Below, one piece after another: positions 44,841 to 52,966 of a stretch of DNA of 64,000 bases. The translations under genes were made by a program, and so were the position numbers. The DNA is from Roseibium alexandrii DFL-11 (GTDB lineage: Bacteria > Pseudomonadota > Alphaproteobacteria > Rhizobiales > Stappiaceae): assembly GCF_000158095.2 (NCBI RefSeq), contig NZ_CM011003.1, positions 1 through 64,000 of the forward strand, written 5' to 3'. The notes below the pieces were generated by a model. That model saw only the letters and a program-made list of their open reading frames with translations, made no database searches and was not told the origin of the DNA. The number at the start of each line of letters is the position of its first letter. Within the stretch, counting starts at the first letter, position 1.

Positions 44841-45152
44841 ATGAAAAAGACGTTTATGACACTTGCCGTTTTGTTCCTGGCGACCGGAGCAACACACGCA
44901 GAAGAACGAAAAGCGCGAATCGAGGTCACTGGCCTTTGGTGCCCGTCTTGTTCCTACATCGTCGGCGAGGCGCTGCAGAAATCCGAGAGCGTCGCGATAT
45001 TGAATTTCCAAGAACACGAAGATGGCCGGTCCGGTGTCTACACAATCACGTTCGACGATGCTGTGACGGATTTGGGGGAGATCGTCGCACAACCTGCTGC
45101 ATACGGGTACACGGCGGTATTGCTGGACGATGGAACGAACTCCGGAAGCTGA
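44841..45152 (+). CDS. merP: MerP periplasmic mercury-binding protein (103 aa)
   Basis: The signal peptide is MKKTFMTLAVLFLATGATHA with cleavage after THA. The mature chain is one heavy-metal-associated domain with the metal site GLWCPSC at 31-37 (Cys34, Cys37) where classical MerP has GMTCxxC; the Met is replaced by Trp. It scavenges Hg(II) for MerT. Start ATG 44841 is supported by AGGATCC upstream and by the signal peptide. Confidence 0.92.
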   Translation: MKKTFMTLAVLFLATGATHAEERKARIEVTGLWCPSCSYIVGEALQKSESVAILNFQEHEDGRSGVYTITFDDAVTDLGEIVAQPAAYGYTAVLLDDGTNSGS

Positions 45153-45155
45153 CCT

Positions 45156-45410
45156 GTGAGTGACAAACTCCTGGGAATGATGCTGGCGACGGCGGTTGCC
45201 GCTCCCGTCATGATTGTCTGCTGCGGTGGCGGTCTGGCGTTCGTCGGTTCCGCGGCAACCGGATAGATTGCCCACTTGTCCGGTTCCGGTGTCGTGTTGT
45301 CGGTGCTGACTGCCGCAATCGCAGGTTTTCTCGATTATTTCCTGCGCCAAAGGTCGCGACTGTCGGCCGGGGAAGGCTACGGAGAAGACAATAGGAAAAA
45401 TATGGAATGA
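45156..45410 (+). pseudogene. Small mer-operon membrane protein with in-frame TAG
   Basis: GTG 45156, four bases after merP, opens a frame MSDKLLGMMLATAVAAPVMI with a cysteine pair in VCCGGGLAFVGS. It is interrupted by TAG 45264-45266 after 36 codons, then continues in frame (IAHLSGSGVVLSVLTAAIAG, FLDYFLRQRS) to TGA 45408-45410, which overlaps the merF start (ATGA). Composition and the two predicted helices resemble MerF/MerC-like mercury transport proteins. A TGG to TAG change (Trp is common at this place in such proteins) would explain the break. The overlap at both ends shows the frame was once translated. Confidence 0.7.
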
Positions 45411-45634
45411 ACAACAAGCTCCTGGCGACAGGGGTAATAGGTACAGTGATCGCTGCGCTTTGCTGCTTCACACCGGTTCTCGTCGTATTGTTCGGTGCCG
45501 TTGGGCTGTCAGCCTTCGTTGGCCTTCTTGACTACGTCCTGTTGCCCGCTCTCCTCGCCTTTGTACTTCTCACACTCTATGCGCTTGTTCGCAATGCACG
45601 ACGCCAACGCAACGAAGGAAACCGGAATGTCTGA
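45407..45634 (+). CDS. merF: MerF-like mercury transporter (75 aa)
   Basis: It has two membrane helices with the vicinal cysteine pair at 19-20 (VIAALCCFTPVLVVLFGAVG), then LDYVLLPALLAFVLLTLYAL and a basic tail. This matches MerF. The start overlaps the stop of the preceding broken gene, and its end overlaps the merA start by eight bases, so the whole set is coupled. It offers a second Hg(II) entry route next to MerT. Confidence 0.92.
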   Translation: MNNKLLATGVIGTVIAALCCFTPVLVVLFGAVGLSAFVGLLDYVLLPALLAFVLLTLYALVRNARRQRNEGNRNV

Positions 45635-47051
45635 CTGTTGTTCGAAGAGGAACGGATCCTACCACCTGGCTGTGGTCGGCGCGGGCTCAGCCGGGTTCTC
45701 GGCCGCGATCACGGCGGCCGAGGAAGGTGCACGGGTTGCCCTGATCGGTCACGGCGTCATAGGAGGAACTTGCGTCAATGTCGGTTGCGTGCCGTCGAAG
45801 GCGATGATCCGGGCTATGGAGATCATGCACGCGCCAAAAGCCGCTCGAAGATTTGACGGGATAGAGGCGACGGCGCAGATCACGGATTGGGCCGCCGTAA
45901 TCCGCCAGAAACAGGCGCTGGTCGATGACCTGCGAGCTGCAAAATATATCGACGTCCTGCCCCAACACAACAACATCGCCTATCTGGAAGGTGAGGCTCG
46001 TTTCATTGCCGGCGGGCAGCTGACCTTGGAAGGAGAGGTCATCAAAGCTGAGAAGATCCTCCTTGCCACGGGATCCCGGCCGCAGGTGCCTGACATTCCC
46101 GGAATGGCCCAGGTACGCCCTCACGACAGCACATCAATTCTTGATGTTCAGAAGCGCCCGGAATCTTTGATTGTCATGGGAGGCGGATACATCGGTGTCG
46201 AATTGGCGCAAGTTTTTGCCCGTGCGGGTACGCGCGTCACCATTGTGAGCCGCCGAGGATTGCTGCCGGAGGCGGAACCGGAAATCGGTGATGCGCTGAC
46301 GCGGGCGTTTGAAGACGAAGGCATTGTCGTCCAAACCATCAAGAGCTACACAGAAGTTCTGATGCGTGACGGCCGCATTGCACTGAGGGTCGAAACCGAA
46401 GATGGAACCGGAATCCTGGAAGCGGAGGACCTTCTGCTTGCGACAGGTCGTACGCCCAACACGCAAAATCTTGCGTTGGACCTGGCCGGAATCGCCACCG
46501 ACCAGCGTGGCGCGATCCTTGTCGATGACCGGATGCGTACCAGCCAGAAAAACATCTACGCCGCCGGCGATGTAACCGGACGTGATCAGTTTGTCTATAT
46601 GGCAGCCTACGGTGCCAAACTGGCCGCGAAAAACGCGATGAACGGCGATAGCCTTGCCTATGACAACTCTATCATGCCGGCAATCGTCTTCTCCGATCCC
46701 CAAGTTGCCAGCGTCGGCCTCACCGAGGCCGCCGCGAAGGCTGCCGGCCACACTGTTCGCACTTCAGTCTTGTCGCTCGAACACGTACCCCGGGCACTCG
46801 CTGCCCGGGACACGCGCGGGCTCATCAAACTTGTCGCGGACGGAAACACCAAGCGGTTGCTCGGGGCACATATACTTGCTCCGGAAGGTGCCGACAGTAT
46901 CCAGACCGCGGCGATGGCGCTCAAGGCGGGAATGACTTACGAAGAGCTCGGCGCGATGATCTTCCCATACCTGACAACGGTTGAAGGGTTGAAGCTTGCT
47001 GCGCAGACTTTCGAAAAGGATGTTGCGGCTCTCAGTTGCTGTGCAGGGTGA
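45627..47051 (+). CDS. merA: MerA mercuric reductase (474 aa)
   Basis: ATG 45627 (MSDCCSKRNGSYHLAVVGAG) overlaps merF; the longer frame upstream is shadow. Features: FAD-binding GAGSAGFSAAI, redox-active disulphide GGTCVNVGCVPSK near 44-56, NAD(P)H site MGGGYIGVELAQVFARAG, second FAD motif IYAAGDVTG, and the C-terminal vicinal pair in LSCCAG that delivers Hg(II) to the active site. The N-terminal heavy-metal domain found in some MerA proteins is absent; an N-terminal CC replaces it. It reduces Hg(II) to Hg(0). It ends the mer operon. Confidence 0.96.
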   Translation: MSDCCSKRNGSYHLAVVGAGSAGFSAAITAAEEGARVALIGHGVIGGTCVNVGCVPSKAMIRAMEIMHAPKAARRFDGIEATAQITDWAAVIRQKQALVDDLRAAKYIDVLPQHNNIAYLEGEARFIAGGQLTLEGEVIKAEKILLATGSRPQVPDIPGMAQVRPHDSTSILDVQKRPESLIVMGGGYIGVELAQVFARAGTRVTIVSRRGLLPEAEPEIGDALTRAFEDEGIVVQTIKSYTEVLMRDGRIALRVETEDGTGILEAEDLLLATGRTPNTQNLALDLAGIATDQRGAILVDDRMRTSQKNIYAAGDVTGRDQFVYMAAYGAKLAAKNAMNGDSLAYDNSIMPAIVFSDPQVASVGLTEAAAKAAGHTVRTSVLSLEHVPRALAARDTRGLIKLVADGNTKRLLGAHILAPEGADSIQTAAMALKAGMTYEELGAMIFPYLTTVEGLKLAAQTFEKDVAALSCCAG

Positions 47052-47115
47052 TAGGGGGCAGTTTTGAGCTTCCAGCAGGTAGAAGCTGTATCCCCTTCCA
47101 ATGCCGTAACCGATA

Positions 47116-48837
47116 TTACGCGACACCCCGCCGTTCTTCCGGGCGTTCCGCGATGGACTTGAGAGCGTCATCGATGCTGGCGGAATAGTGTACCAGAGGG
47201 CGTTTCAGGCCGTGGGTGACGAAAACTCGCAGGATGTCGCGGCTCGCGCCTGTGAGCCAGAACGCAACGCCGCGATTGTGTGCCTTGTGAGCAAGACCCT
47301 CGATCATATTGGCTCCGGTTGAATCAAGGAATGGTACCGACGAGAAGTCGACAATCAGTGCCTTGTGGCTGTCCTGGATACGATCAAGAACCGAGCCGAT
47401 AGAAGCGGTTGCGCCGAAGAAAAGCGCGCCTGTGATGCGGTAGACCACGACCTCCGGATTGGCCAAAACCTCTTCATCATAGTTTCCACGTGGATGGGCG
47501 TCATCCGCCTCGTCGCGGCTCACGAAGGGCGTATGAGTGGCGACAGCAGTGGTCTTGCTCATCCTCTGAATGAACAGGACCGAACCCAGCGCGAAGCCAA
47601 CGACGATAGCTTCGGTCAAGTCACGGAAAATAGTCAGGAAGAAGGTCGAGGCGAGCACCGTCGCTTCTCCCCAGCCCGATCGAACAAGGATAGCAATCGC
47701 GGGCTTCTCAATCATATTCCAGGCGACGACGGCGAGTACGCCCGCAAGGGCTGCGAGAGGAATGTAGGCGGCAAGCGGCGCGGCGATCAACATGAAGAGC
47801 AGCAAGAACACCGCGTGCAGCATGCCCGAAATCGGCCCATGCGCGCCCGAGCGAACGTTGGTCGCGGTGCGGGCAATGGTGCCGGTTACGCAAAAACCGC
47901 CAAAGAGGGAAGAGCCTATATTGGCAGCCCCTTGCGCCACAAGCTCGCAGTTCGACCGGTGCCGCCGCCCGGTCATGCCATCGGCGACGACCGCGGACAA
48001 GAGCGACTCGATCGCGCCCAGAAGCGTGAATGAGATTGCTGCGGGCAAAACCGCCATGATCTTGTCGATCGACAACTCCGGCAGACTGGGGGCTGGCAGA
48101 ATTGAGGGGATGCCGCCGAACTTGGTTCCGATGGTCTGCACTGGCAGGTCCAGGAGTGCCGTCGCCAGGGCAGCGACGCTGACCGCGATCAGCATGCCCG
48201 GCCAATGCGGCCGCCACCTGCGAAACCCGAGGATGATCGCGACTGTCGCCGCCGAGACGAGGAACGCAGATGGTGTAACGCTGTCGCGCGCTTCCCACAG
48301 GGCAACGAGCTTTTCCAGTAATTCACCCGGCTCATGGTCAAGCGACAGGCCGAAGAGTTCCTTGATCTGGCTGGCGAAGATGATGATCGCGATTCCGGCG
48401 GTGAAGCCCACTGTCACCGGAAAGGGAATGAACTTGATGAATGTGCCGAGACGCAGAAAGCCTGCTGCGGTCAGCATCAGGCCCGAAAGGAAAGTCGCTA
48501 GGATCAGTCCGTCCATCCCGTGCTGCGAAACAGTGGCCGCGACAAGGACGATAAATGCGCCTGCGGGCCCGCCGATCTGGAACCGTGATCCACCAAGGAG
48601 AGAGACGAGGAAGCCGCCGACAATGGCGGTGTAGAGCCCTTGCGCCGGGGTCGCGCCAGAGGCTATGGCGATGGCCATGGAAAGTGGCAGAGCCACGATG
48701 GCAACAGTCAACCCGGCGATGGCGTCAGAGCGCAATTGTGGCAGCGCGTAACCCTCGCGCAGCACAGTCACGAGTTTTGGTGTGTAGAGTTCGGCAAAAC
48801 TTGGCGTATCGCCGGTCGGTCTGGTCTGTTCTTTCAT
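47116..48837 (-). CDS. SulP-family anion transporter with STAS domain (573 aa)
   Basis: ATG 48837 (MKEQTRPTGDTPSFAELYTP). About ten to twelve membrane helices follow, with SulP signatures AIVALPLSMAIAIASGATPA, GLYTAIVGGFLVSLLGGSRF and GPAGAFIVLVA. A C-terminal STAS domain (about 465-560) contains LIVDFSSVPFLDSTGANMIE. SulP proteins move sulphate, bicarbonate or other anions; the substrate cannot be told here. The gene converges with the mer operon and lies near a small HTH gene. No lesion. Confidence 0.93.
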   Translation of the reverse strand: MKEQTRPTGDTPSFAELYTPKLVTVLREGYALPQLRSDAIAGLTVAIVALPLSMAIAIASGATPAQGLYTAIVGGFLVSLLGGSRFQIGGPAGAFIVLVAATVSQHGMDGLILATFLSGLMLTAAGFLRLGTFIKFIPFPVTVGFTAGIAIIIFASQIKELFGLSLDHEPGELLEKLVALWEARDSVTPSAFLVSAATVAIILGFRRWRPHWPGMLIAVSVAALATALLDLPVQTIGTKFGGIPSILPAPSLPELSIDKIMAVLPAAISFTLLGAIESLLSAVVADGMTGRRHRSNCELVAQGAANIGSSLFGGFCVTGTIARTATNVRSGAHGPISGMLHAVFLLLFMLIAAPLAAYIPLAALAGVLAVVAWNMIEKPAIAILVRSGWGEATVLASTFFLTIFRDLTEAIVVGFALGSVLFIQRMSKTTAVATHTPFVSRDEADDAHPRGNYDEEVLANPEVVVYRITGALFFGATASIGSVLDRIQDSHKALIVDFSSVPFLDSTGANMIEGLAHKAHNRGVAFWLTGASRDILRVFVTHGLKRPLVHYSASIDDALKSIAERPEERRGVA

Positions 48838-48913
48838 TTGGAGCCGCACCTTGGATGGGTTGCGGCGGGATCGTCGGCATGTCGTCGGCGGTCGCCGTCG
48901 CGAGTTCTGGGGG

Positions 48914-49174
48914 TTAGGGTTTCGGGAGTGGAGATTTCAAGCGAACACCGCGCCCGCCTGCCGTGCTTGGAGCGCCTTCGCCGATCAGTTCGACACCGGC
49001 GAGTTCCAGCGCCTCGATGACCTTTGTCAAGCTGTCGACCACACCGCGCACATTGCCGGCGCTAGCCTCCATACGTTGGATCGTCGGAACAGAAAGATCG
49101 GCAAGTTCGGCCAGGGTTTTCTGGTCGATGCCGAGAAGCGCGCGCGCTGCACGCATTTGCTGGCTAGTGATCAT
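48914..49174 (-). CDS. Small XRE-type HTH regulator (86 aa)
   Basis: MITSQQMRAARALLGIDQKT, then LAELADLSVPTIQRMEAS, form an XRE helix-turn-helix, followed by a short alpha/beta tail (VRGVVDSLTKVIEALELAGV) as in many small alphaproteobacterial regulators. It lies 76 bases upstream of, and in the same direction as, the SulP gene and may regulate it. The 310 bases upstream, to 49488, hold no supported gene. Confidence 0.88.
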   Translation of the reverse strand: MITSQQMRAARALLGIDQKTLAELADLSVPTIQRMEASAGNVRGVVDSLTKVIEALELAGVELIGEGAPSTAGGRGVRLKSPLPKP

Positions 49175-49488
49175 GGGGTAAGTCTCGAATATGACATAAA
49201 CGATCTAAAGCATCATTATTGATATTTCAAGCATCAAAATTCAGACTCTATACCAAGCTTTTGGACGCCTTGGATTGCTGATCAGCTCATCCGCCCCGCT
49301 CCAAGTGCCTGTGTCCTACGCGGCTATGTTCGACGTCGCCGCCAGTCTCACGCACACGTCGTCCATCATCTCCGTCAGCACAGGAGATGCTTTTTGGTGT
49401 ACGCATAACAAAACCAGCATCGGCATTGTTACAGGCGGCGCTGTTTTATGGATTGAAACCGCGGGGCAATCCCAATAGAGCGACAAGA

Positions 49489-49819
49489 TTAGGCCCGAGA
49501 ATGAGGCGCGGCAACTATGATCGCAGCCCCGACGAGACAGATAGTTGCCCCTAAGAGGTCCCAGCGGTCGGGGTGGACGCCCTCGACCAGCCAGAGCCAT
49601 ATGAGAGAACTCGCAATGTAGATACCCCCATAGGCCGCATATGCACGACCTGCGGCCGCGCTATCTACCAAAGCGAGCAAATATGCAAATAGACTCAGCA
49701 CGGCGAGACCCGGAACGATCCACCAGATTGATTTGTCGAGCCGCAGCCAAGCCCAAAATGCAAAACATCCTGCTATTTCAAAAAACGGCTGCGCCGACAT
49801 ATGCCGCAAAAGTTTGCAT
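49489..49819 (-). pseudogene. YnfA/UPF0060 family membrane protein, frameshifted
   Basis: The main frame ([60 protein letters not shown]) is clearly YnfA, with four membrane helices. The natural N-terminus is in another frame: ATG 49819 gives [13 protein letters not shown] and then meets TGA. The two join if one base is removed from the A6/T6 run at 49780-49785, giving 109 residues, the usual YnfA length. As it stands, translation could only start at secondary sites (ATG 49800 or TTG 49872) without the first helix. Homopolymer indel: genuine inactivation or sequencing error. Confidence 0.75.
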
Positions 49820-49868
49820 TCTTGATAGCCCTCGTTTCGAAGAATGGAAATCCGATCCTGCTTCTTGC

Positions 49869-50447
49869 TCAACGGAATTCGTCACGCACCCGCATGATTG
49901 TTTGACGGCTGGTACCAAATGCACGGGCTATGGCGGAAATGCTTTTGCCGGAACTCAGCGCAACCCGCACCTCTTGCTTTTGGCTGTCTGTCAGGCTTGG
50001 CCGCCGACCCAGAACTTTCCCTTCGGACTTGGCACGTCTTAGGCCTGACTGCGTTCGCTCGATGAGCAAATCCCGCTCGAACTGGGCAACGGCATTGAGC
50101 ACGTTCATGGACATCGTGCCGGCGGAACTCGCCAGGTCGACACCGCCAAGTGCAAGACAGTATACCCGTACTCCTTCGTCGGCCAATGCCTTTACTGTTG
50201 AACTGACGTCTATCGCATCCCGGCCGAGGCGATCGAGTTTCGTCACGATGAGAATGTCGCCCGGCTCTAAACGGTCCACCAGCCGAGCGAATTCCGGACG
50301 CTGCGTTATCGGCACACTGCCGGAAATAGTCTCGGTCACAATCCGGCGGTCGTCGACCTGGAACCCCGCCGCCCGGATTTCTTCTAACTGGTTTTGCGTC
50401 GTCTGTCCGGTCGTTGACACGCGGGTATAGGCAAAGGTGCGTGACAT
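49869..50447 (-). CDS. Serine resolvase/invertase (192 aa)
   Basis: Full resolvase domain: [12 protein letters not shown] with Ser11, [20 protein letters not shown], and the E helix [22 protein letters not shown]-terminal HTH follows ([20 protein letters not shown]). Length fits Tn3-type resolvases. Directly upstream is a res-like region with inverted TGTCCGAAAA boxes. It may mark a former Tn3-family transposon that brought the mer genes or ynfA, although no transposase or terminal repeat is visible. Confidence 0.92.
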   Translation of the reverse strand: MSRTFAYTRVSTTGQTTQNQLEEIRAAGFQVDDRRIVTETISGSVPITQRPEFARLVDRLEPGDILIVTKLDRLGRDAIDVSSTVKALADEGVRVYCLALGGVDLASSAGTMSMNVLNAVAQFERDLLIERTQSGLRRAKSEGKVLGRRPSLTDSQKQEVRVALSSGKSISAIARAFGTSRQTIMRVRDEFR

Positions 50448-50458
50448 AGCGTCATTCC

Positions 50459-50561
50459 TGTCCGAAAAGGCTGTTCAAATTAGTTAGCTGTCCAGAATGA
50501 TGTCAAGGTAATTTGTGGACAGGGTGTTTTGCCCCTGTACGCAATCGGACGTTTTCGGACA
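50459..50561. promoter_or_regulatory. Putative res site of the adjacent resolvase
   Basis: TGTCCGAAAA (50459-50468) and its exact inverse TTTTCGGACA (50552-50561) bracket about 100 bases that also contain TGTCCAG and GTGGACAG half-sites. Position immediately upstream of the resolvase gene, with inverted half-sites, is the usual res layout. Confidence 0.55.
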
Positions 50562-50847
50562 CAGACATGGGTCATCGGCAGTCATAGTATGGAGTGAAAG
50601 ATGGCCCGGCGGTTGCTTTTCAAGGACCAGGGACGGCAGGAATTTTTCGATATCCCGACAGAGAAAACAGTCTGATCCATCATTATTCCCCGTCGCCTGT
50701 CGACCGGCTTGAAATCGAGCTTCGGCACCGACAGTGTGCAAGTTCCCAGGCATTGAATGTCATCGCGAACGCATCAATTACGTGTCGGATTTGTGCTTTC
50801 GCGATCAAAAAAAATGCGCCATAATAAAACCTGTTTGGTTTTCCATT

Positions 50848-51040
50848 CGGCACAAAGTGCTGGGAAACGAACAGGGAATTCGGATATGGCGGACCCATGC
50901 AGGGCGTCAGGAGCCGAAGCCGCCCCCGCGACTGTATGCGGAGAGTGCTGACCGGACATGCCACTTGCAACGAATGTTGTGGGGAAGGCCCGGCAAAGCG
51001 CCACGACCCGCGAGCCAGGAGACCTGCCAGACATTCACTG
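50848..51040 (+). ncRNA. Cobalamin riboswitch controlling cbtBA
   Basis: Upstream of cbtB, the segment contains GCCGCCCCCGCGACTGTATG near 50920-50940, TGCCACTTGC near 50959, and the B12 box AGCCAGGAGACCTGCC at 51013-51028, all in the order of cobalamin riboswitches. B12 binding would shut off the downstream cobalt-uptake genes. The ribosome site AGGA (51071-51074) of cbtB lies about 43 bases after the B12 box. The 5' boundary is approximate. Confidence 0.93.
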
Positions 51041-51078
51041 AAAACCCTTCTGTCGGGTGTGACAGCAAAGAGGATAAA

Positions 51079-51249
51079 ATGACGACACAATCTGCAAAAA
51101 CCACCGTTTCCGCGACGAAAATCGTATCGCTTGCTTTTGCTGCGGTACTGGGTGTCGCGATTATTTCGATCACGGGTCACGTGCAGGCGAGCGCTTTGCA
51201 CGACGCAGCACACGATGTGCGCCACGCGACCGGATTCCCGTGTCACTAA
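51079..51249 (+). CDS. cbtB: CbtB cobalt transporter subunit (56 aa)
   Basis: ATG 51079 follows AGGA. There is one membrane helix ([20 protein letters not shown]) and a His-rich tail ending HDAAHDVRHATGFPCH, the CbtB hallmark (metal-binding His at the C-terminus). It partners CbtA, which starts two bases later. Control by the cobalamin riboswitch upstream is textbook for this pair: cobalt uptake for B12 synthesis. The long frame upstream from 50734 is shadow through the riboswitch. Confidence 0.94.
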   Translation: MTTQSAKTTVSATKIVSLAFAAVLGVAIISITGHVQASALHDAAHDVRHATGFPCH

Positions 51250-51250
51250 A

Positions 51251-51949
51251 ATGCTGACTCGCCTCTTGGTCAGCGGCTTGTTCGCTGGTGCTGCGGCGGG
51301 GCTTATCGCGGCCCTGCTACAGCTTATTTTTGTTCAGCCAGTCCTTCTCCATGCGGAGCTTTATGAATCGGGGGAATTGGTCCATTTCGGAACCGAGGCA
51401 GTCAGCGCTCAACAAGAGCTGGGCGGGATCGATCCTTTGCGCGATGGCCTGAGCGTCATCTTCACGATGCTCACCTATACCGGTTATGCCTTCATTCTGC
51501 TCGCCGGCATGGCAATTGCCGAAATGCGCGGTGCGGTTATAACGGGTCGCAACGGCCTGCTTTGGGGTGTTGCAGGGTTCGTCGCGTTCCACTTCGCGCC
51601 CGGATTCAGCCTAGCTCCCGAAGTGCCCGGCGTCGCGGCGGCGGATGTTTTTGCCCGGCAGATCTGGTGGTGGGCGACCGTCCTTACCGCAGGCGCCGGA
51701 TTGTGGCTGATCGCATTCGGCCGCAATTGGATGGCTTGGGGCGCAGCAGCAATGCTGCTGCTGGCACCACACGTGATCGGCGCGCCAGAGCCGGACACCT
51801 TCACCGGCCCAGTTCCGACCGAGATCGGGGCAATGTTTGCCAGCCGTGCCTTTGGCGTCGGAATGGCAGCCTGGCTTCTGCTTGGTTGTTTTGCAGGTTT
51901 TTTCTGGCAGCGCGAGGGGGCGAGGGTCGGCGCAACGCAGGCGGCCTGA
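51251..51949 (+). CDS. cbtA: CbtA cobalt transporter subunit (232 aa)
   Basis: ATG 51251. About five to six membrane helices, with the CbtA start LTRLLVSGLFAGAAAGLIAA followed by LQLIFVQPVLLHAELYE, and WGVAGFVAFHFAPGFSLAPE with conserved His and Pro. It is predicted to import cobalt with CbtB. A strong intrinsic terminator follows at 51972-52008. No lesion. Confidence 0.94.
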   Translation: MLTRLLVSGLFAGAAAGLIAALLQLIFVQPVLLHAELYESGELVHFGTEAVSAQQELGGIDPLRDGLSVIFTMLTYTGYAFILLAGMAIAEMRGAVITGRNGLLWGVAGFVAFHFAPGFSLAPEVPGVAAADVFARQIWWWATVLTAGAGLWLIAFGRNWMAWGAAAMLLLAPHVIGAPEPDTFTGPVPTEIGAMFASRAFGVGMAAWLLLGCFAGFFWQREGARVGATQAA

Positions 51950-51971
51950 TCCGGAATCTAAATCATAACCG

Positions 51972-52008
51972 ACCGGGCGAAACATCTCGTTTTGCCCGGT
52001 TTCTTTTT
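51972..52008 (+). terminator. Intrinsic terminator after cbtBA
   Basis: ACCGGGCGAAAC (51972-51983) pairs with GTTTTGCCCGGT (51989-52000) with a single G-T wobble around an ATCTC loop, followed by TTCTTTTT. It ends the riboswitch-controlled transcript, although read-through to the gene at 52027 is possible. Confidence 0.85.
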
Positions 52009-52026
52009 AAGGAAACCTGAAACCCC

Positions 52027-52551
52027 ATGGAACGCTCTCTCGCACTCTTCGCCATCGGGCTGGTCTTTGGCGGAGGCATCGGCTTTGTTGTTGCCGCAAG
52101 CAATGGTGTCGCTCTTGACGGTCATGACCACTCATCAGCCAGCGATCACCAGATGCAGACCGCATCAGTGGAGCTCAAAACTAATCATTCCGGCCAAACC
52201 GCTGGCCACAACCACAACAGGACTACCTCTGTACCTGGCGGTCCCGATGCACCGTCCTTGAAAATCAGTGTCTCGAAGGATCCGGTTAGCGGCTACAATC
52301 TTCATATCATGACGGAAAATTTCAGCTTTGCTCCGGAGCGGGCAGGCTCGGATCATGTGTTGGGCGAGGGCCATGCCCACGTATATGTAAATGGCGTGAA
52401 GGTCGCGCGGCACTACAGTGCATGGCTCCACCTGCCGACTCTTCCAAAAGGTGATGCGACGGTTGAGGTTACGCTCAATTCCAACGATCACCGCATGCTC
52501 GCTGTCGAGACGGAACCGCTTAAGGCTACGGTGACTGTGAACGTGGAATAG
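52027..52551 (+). CDS. His-rich exported protein linked to CbtBA (174 aa)
   Basis: The N-terminal helix MERSLALFAIGLVFGGGIGF is a signal or anchor. A His-rich segment follows (LDGHDHSSASDHQ, HSGQTAGHNHN) that could bind metal. The C-terminal domain has LGEGHAHVYVNGVKVARHYS and LTLNSNDH-like VEVTLNSNDHRML. No named family is certain. Position directly behind the cbtBA terminator and before a DUF1636-like gene suggests metal handling at the outer face of the membrane. Confidence in the gene is high, in function low. Confidence 0.85.
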   Translation: MERSLALFAIGLVFGGGIGFVVAASNGVALDGHDHSSASDHQMQTASVELKTNHSGQTAGHNHNRTTSVPGGPDAPSLKISVSKDPVSGYNLHIMTENFSFAPERAGSDHVLGEGHAHVYVNGVKVARHYSAWLHLPTLPKGDATVEVTLNSNDHRMLAVETEPLKATVTVNVE

Positions 52552-52553
52552 GC

Positions 52554-52880
52554 TTATAGCGCCGGAATGCGCGCTCTGAGGCAGAAACGGAGACGTCCAC
52601 ATGGTCGGGCGTCTTCGATCCAGCCTTTGTCCGTTGCCAGAAAATTTCGGGCCGTCGAGATGATGTCAGCAATGTCGTCTGGAAAGATGAGGCCTGAAAA
52701 AAGGTATGCCGCTCTACCAACCCCCTGAAACGCCACCGCAATCGGTTGTTCACAGGCCCCCATGCATTCAATCTGTGTAACCTCAATCGCCATTCCTGAT
52801 TCGTTCAACGATCGACGCAATGCATCAAGATCTGGCGAAGGGTCGCATTTGCATGTACTGCAAACGATAATACGGTTCAT
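52554..52880 (-). CDS. DUF1636-like metal-binding protein (108 aa)
   Basis: ATG 52880 with AGGTG upstream starts MNRIIVCSTCKCDPSPDLDA. Four cysteines in VCSTCKC and IECMGACEQPIA resemble the thioredoxin-like ferredoxin/DUF1636 fold, in which they bind a metal or a cluster. DUF1636 genes are often next to CbtA/CbtB and cobalamin genes, which fits here. It converges with the His-rich gene (two bases apart). The frame upstream of ATG 52880 is non-coding. Confidence 0.85.
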   Translation of the reverse strand: MNRIIVCSTCKCDPSPDLDALRRSLNESGMAIEVTQIECMGACEQPIAVAFQGVGRAAYLFSGLIFPDDIADIISTARNFLATDKGWIEDARPCGRLRFCLRARIPAL

Positions 52881-52966
52881 TCGGTCACCTTTGACAGGAG
52901 CGGTGGCACAGCATAGCGAAAACGTACAAAGCAATACATTATTCGTCATGCGAGTTAGATCGTACT

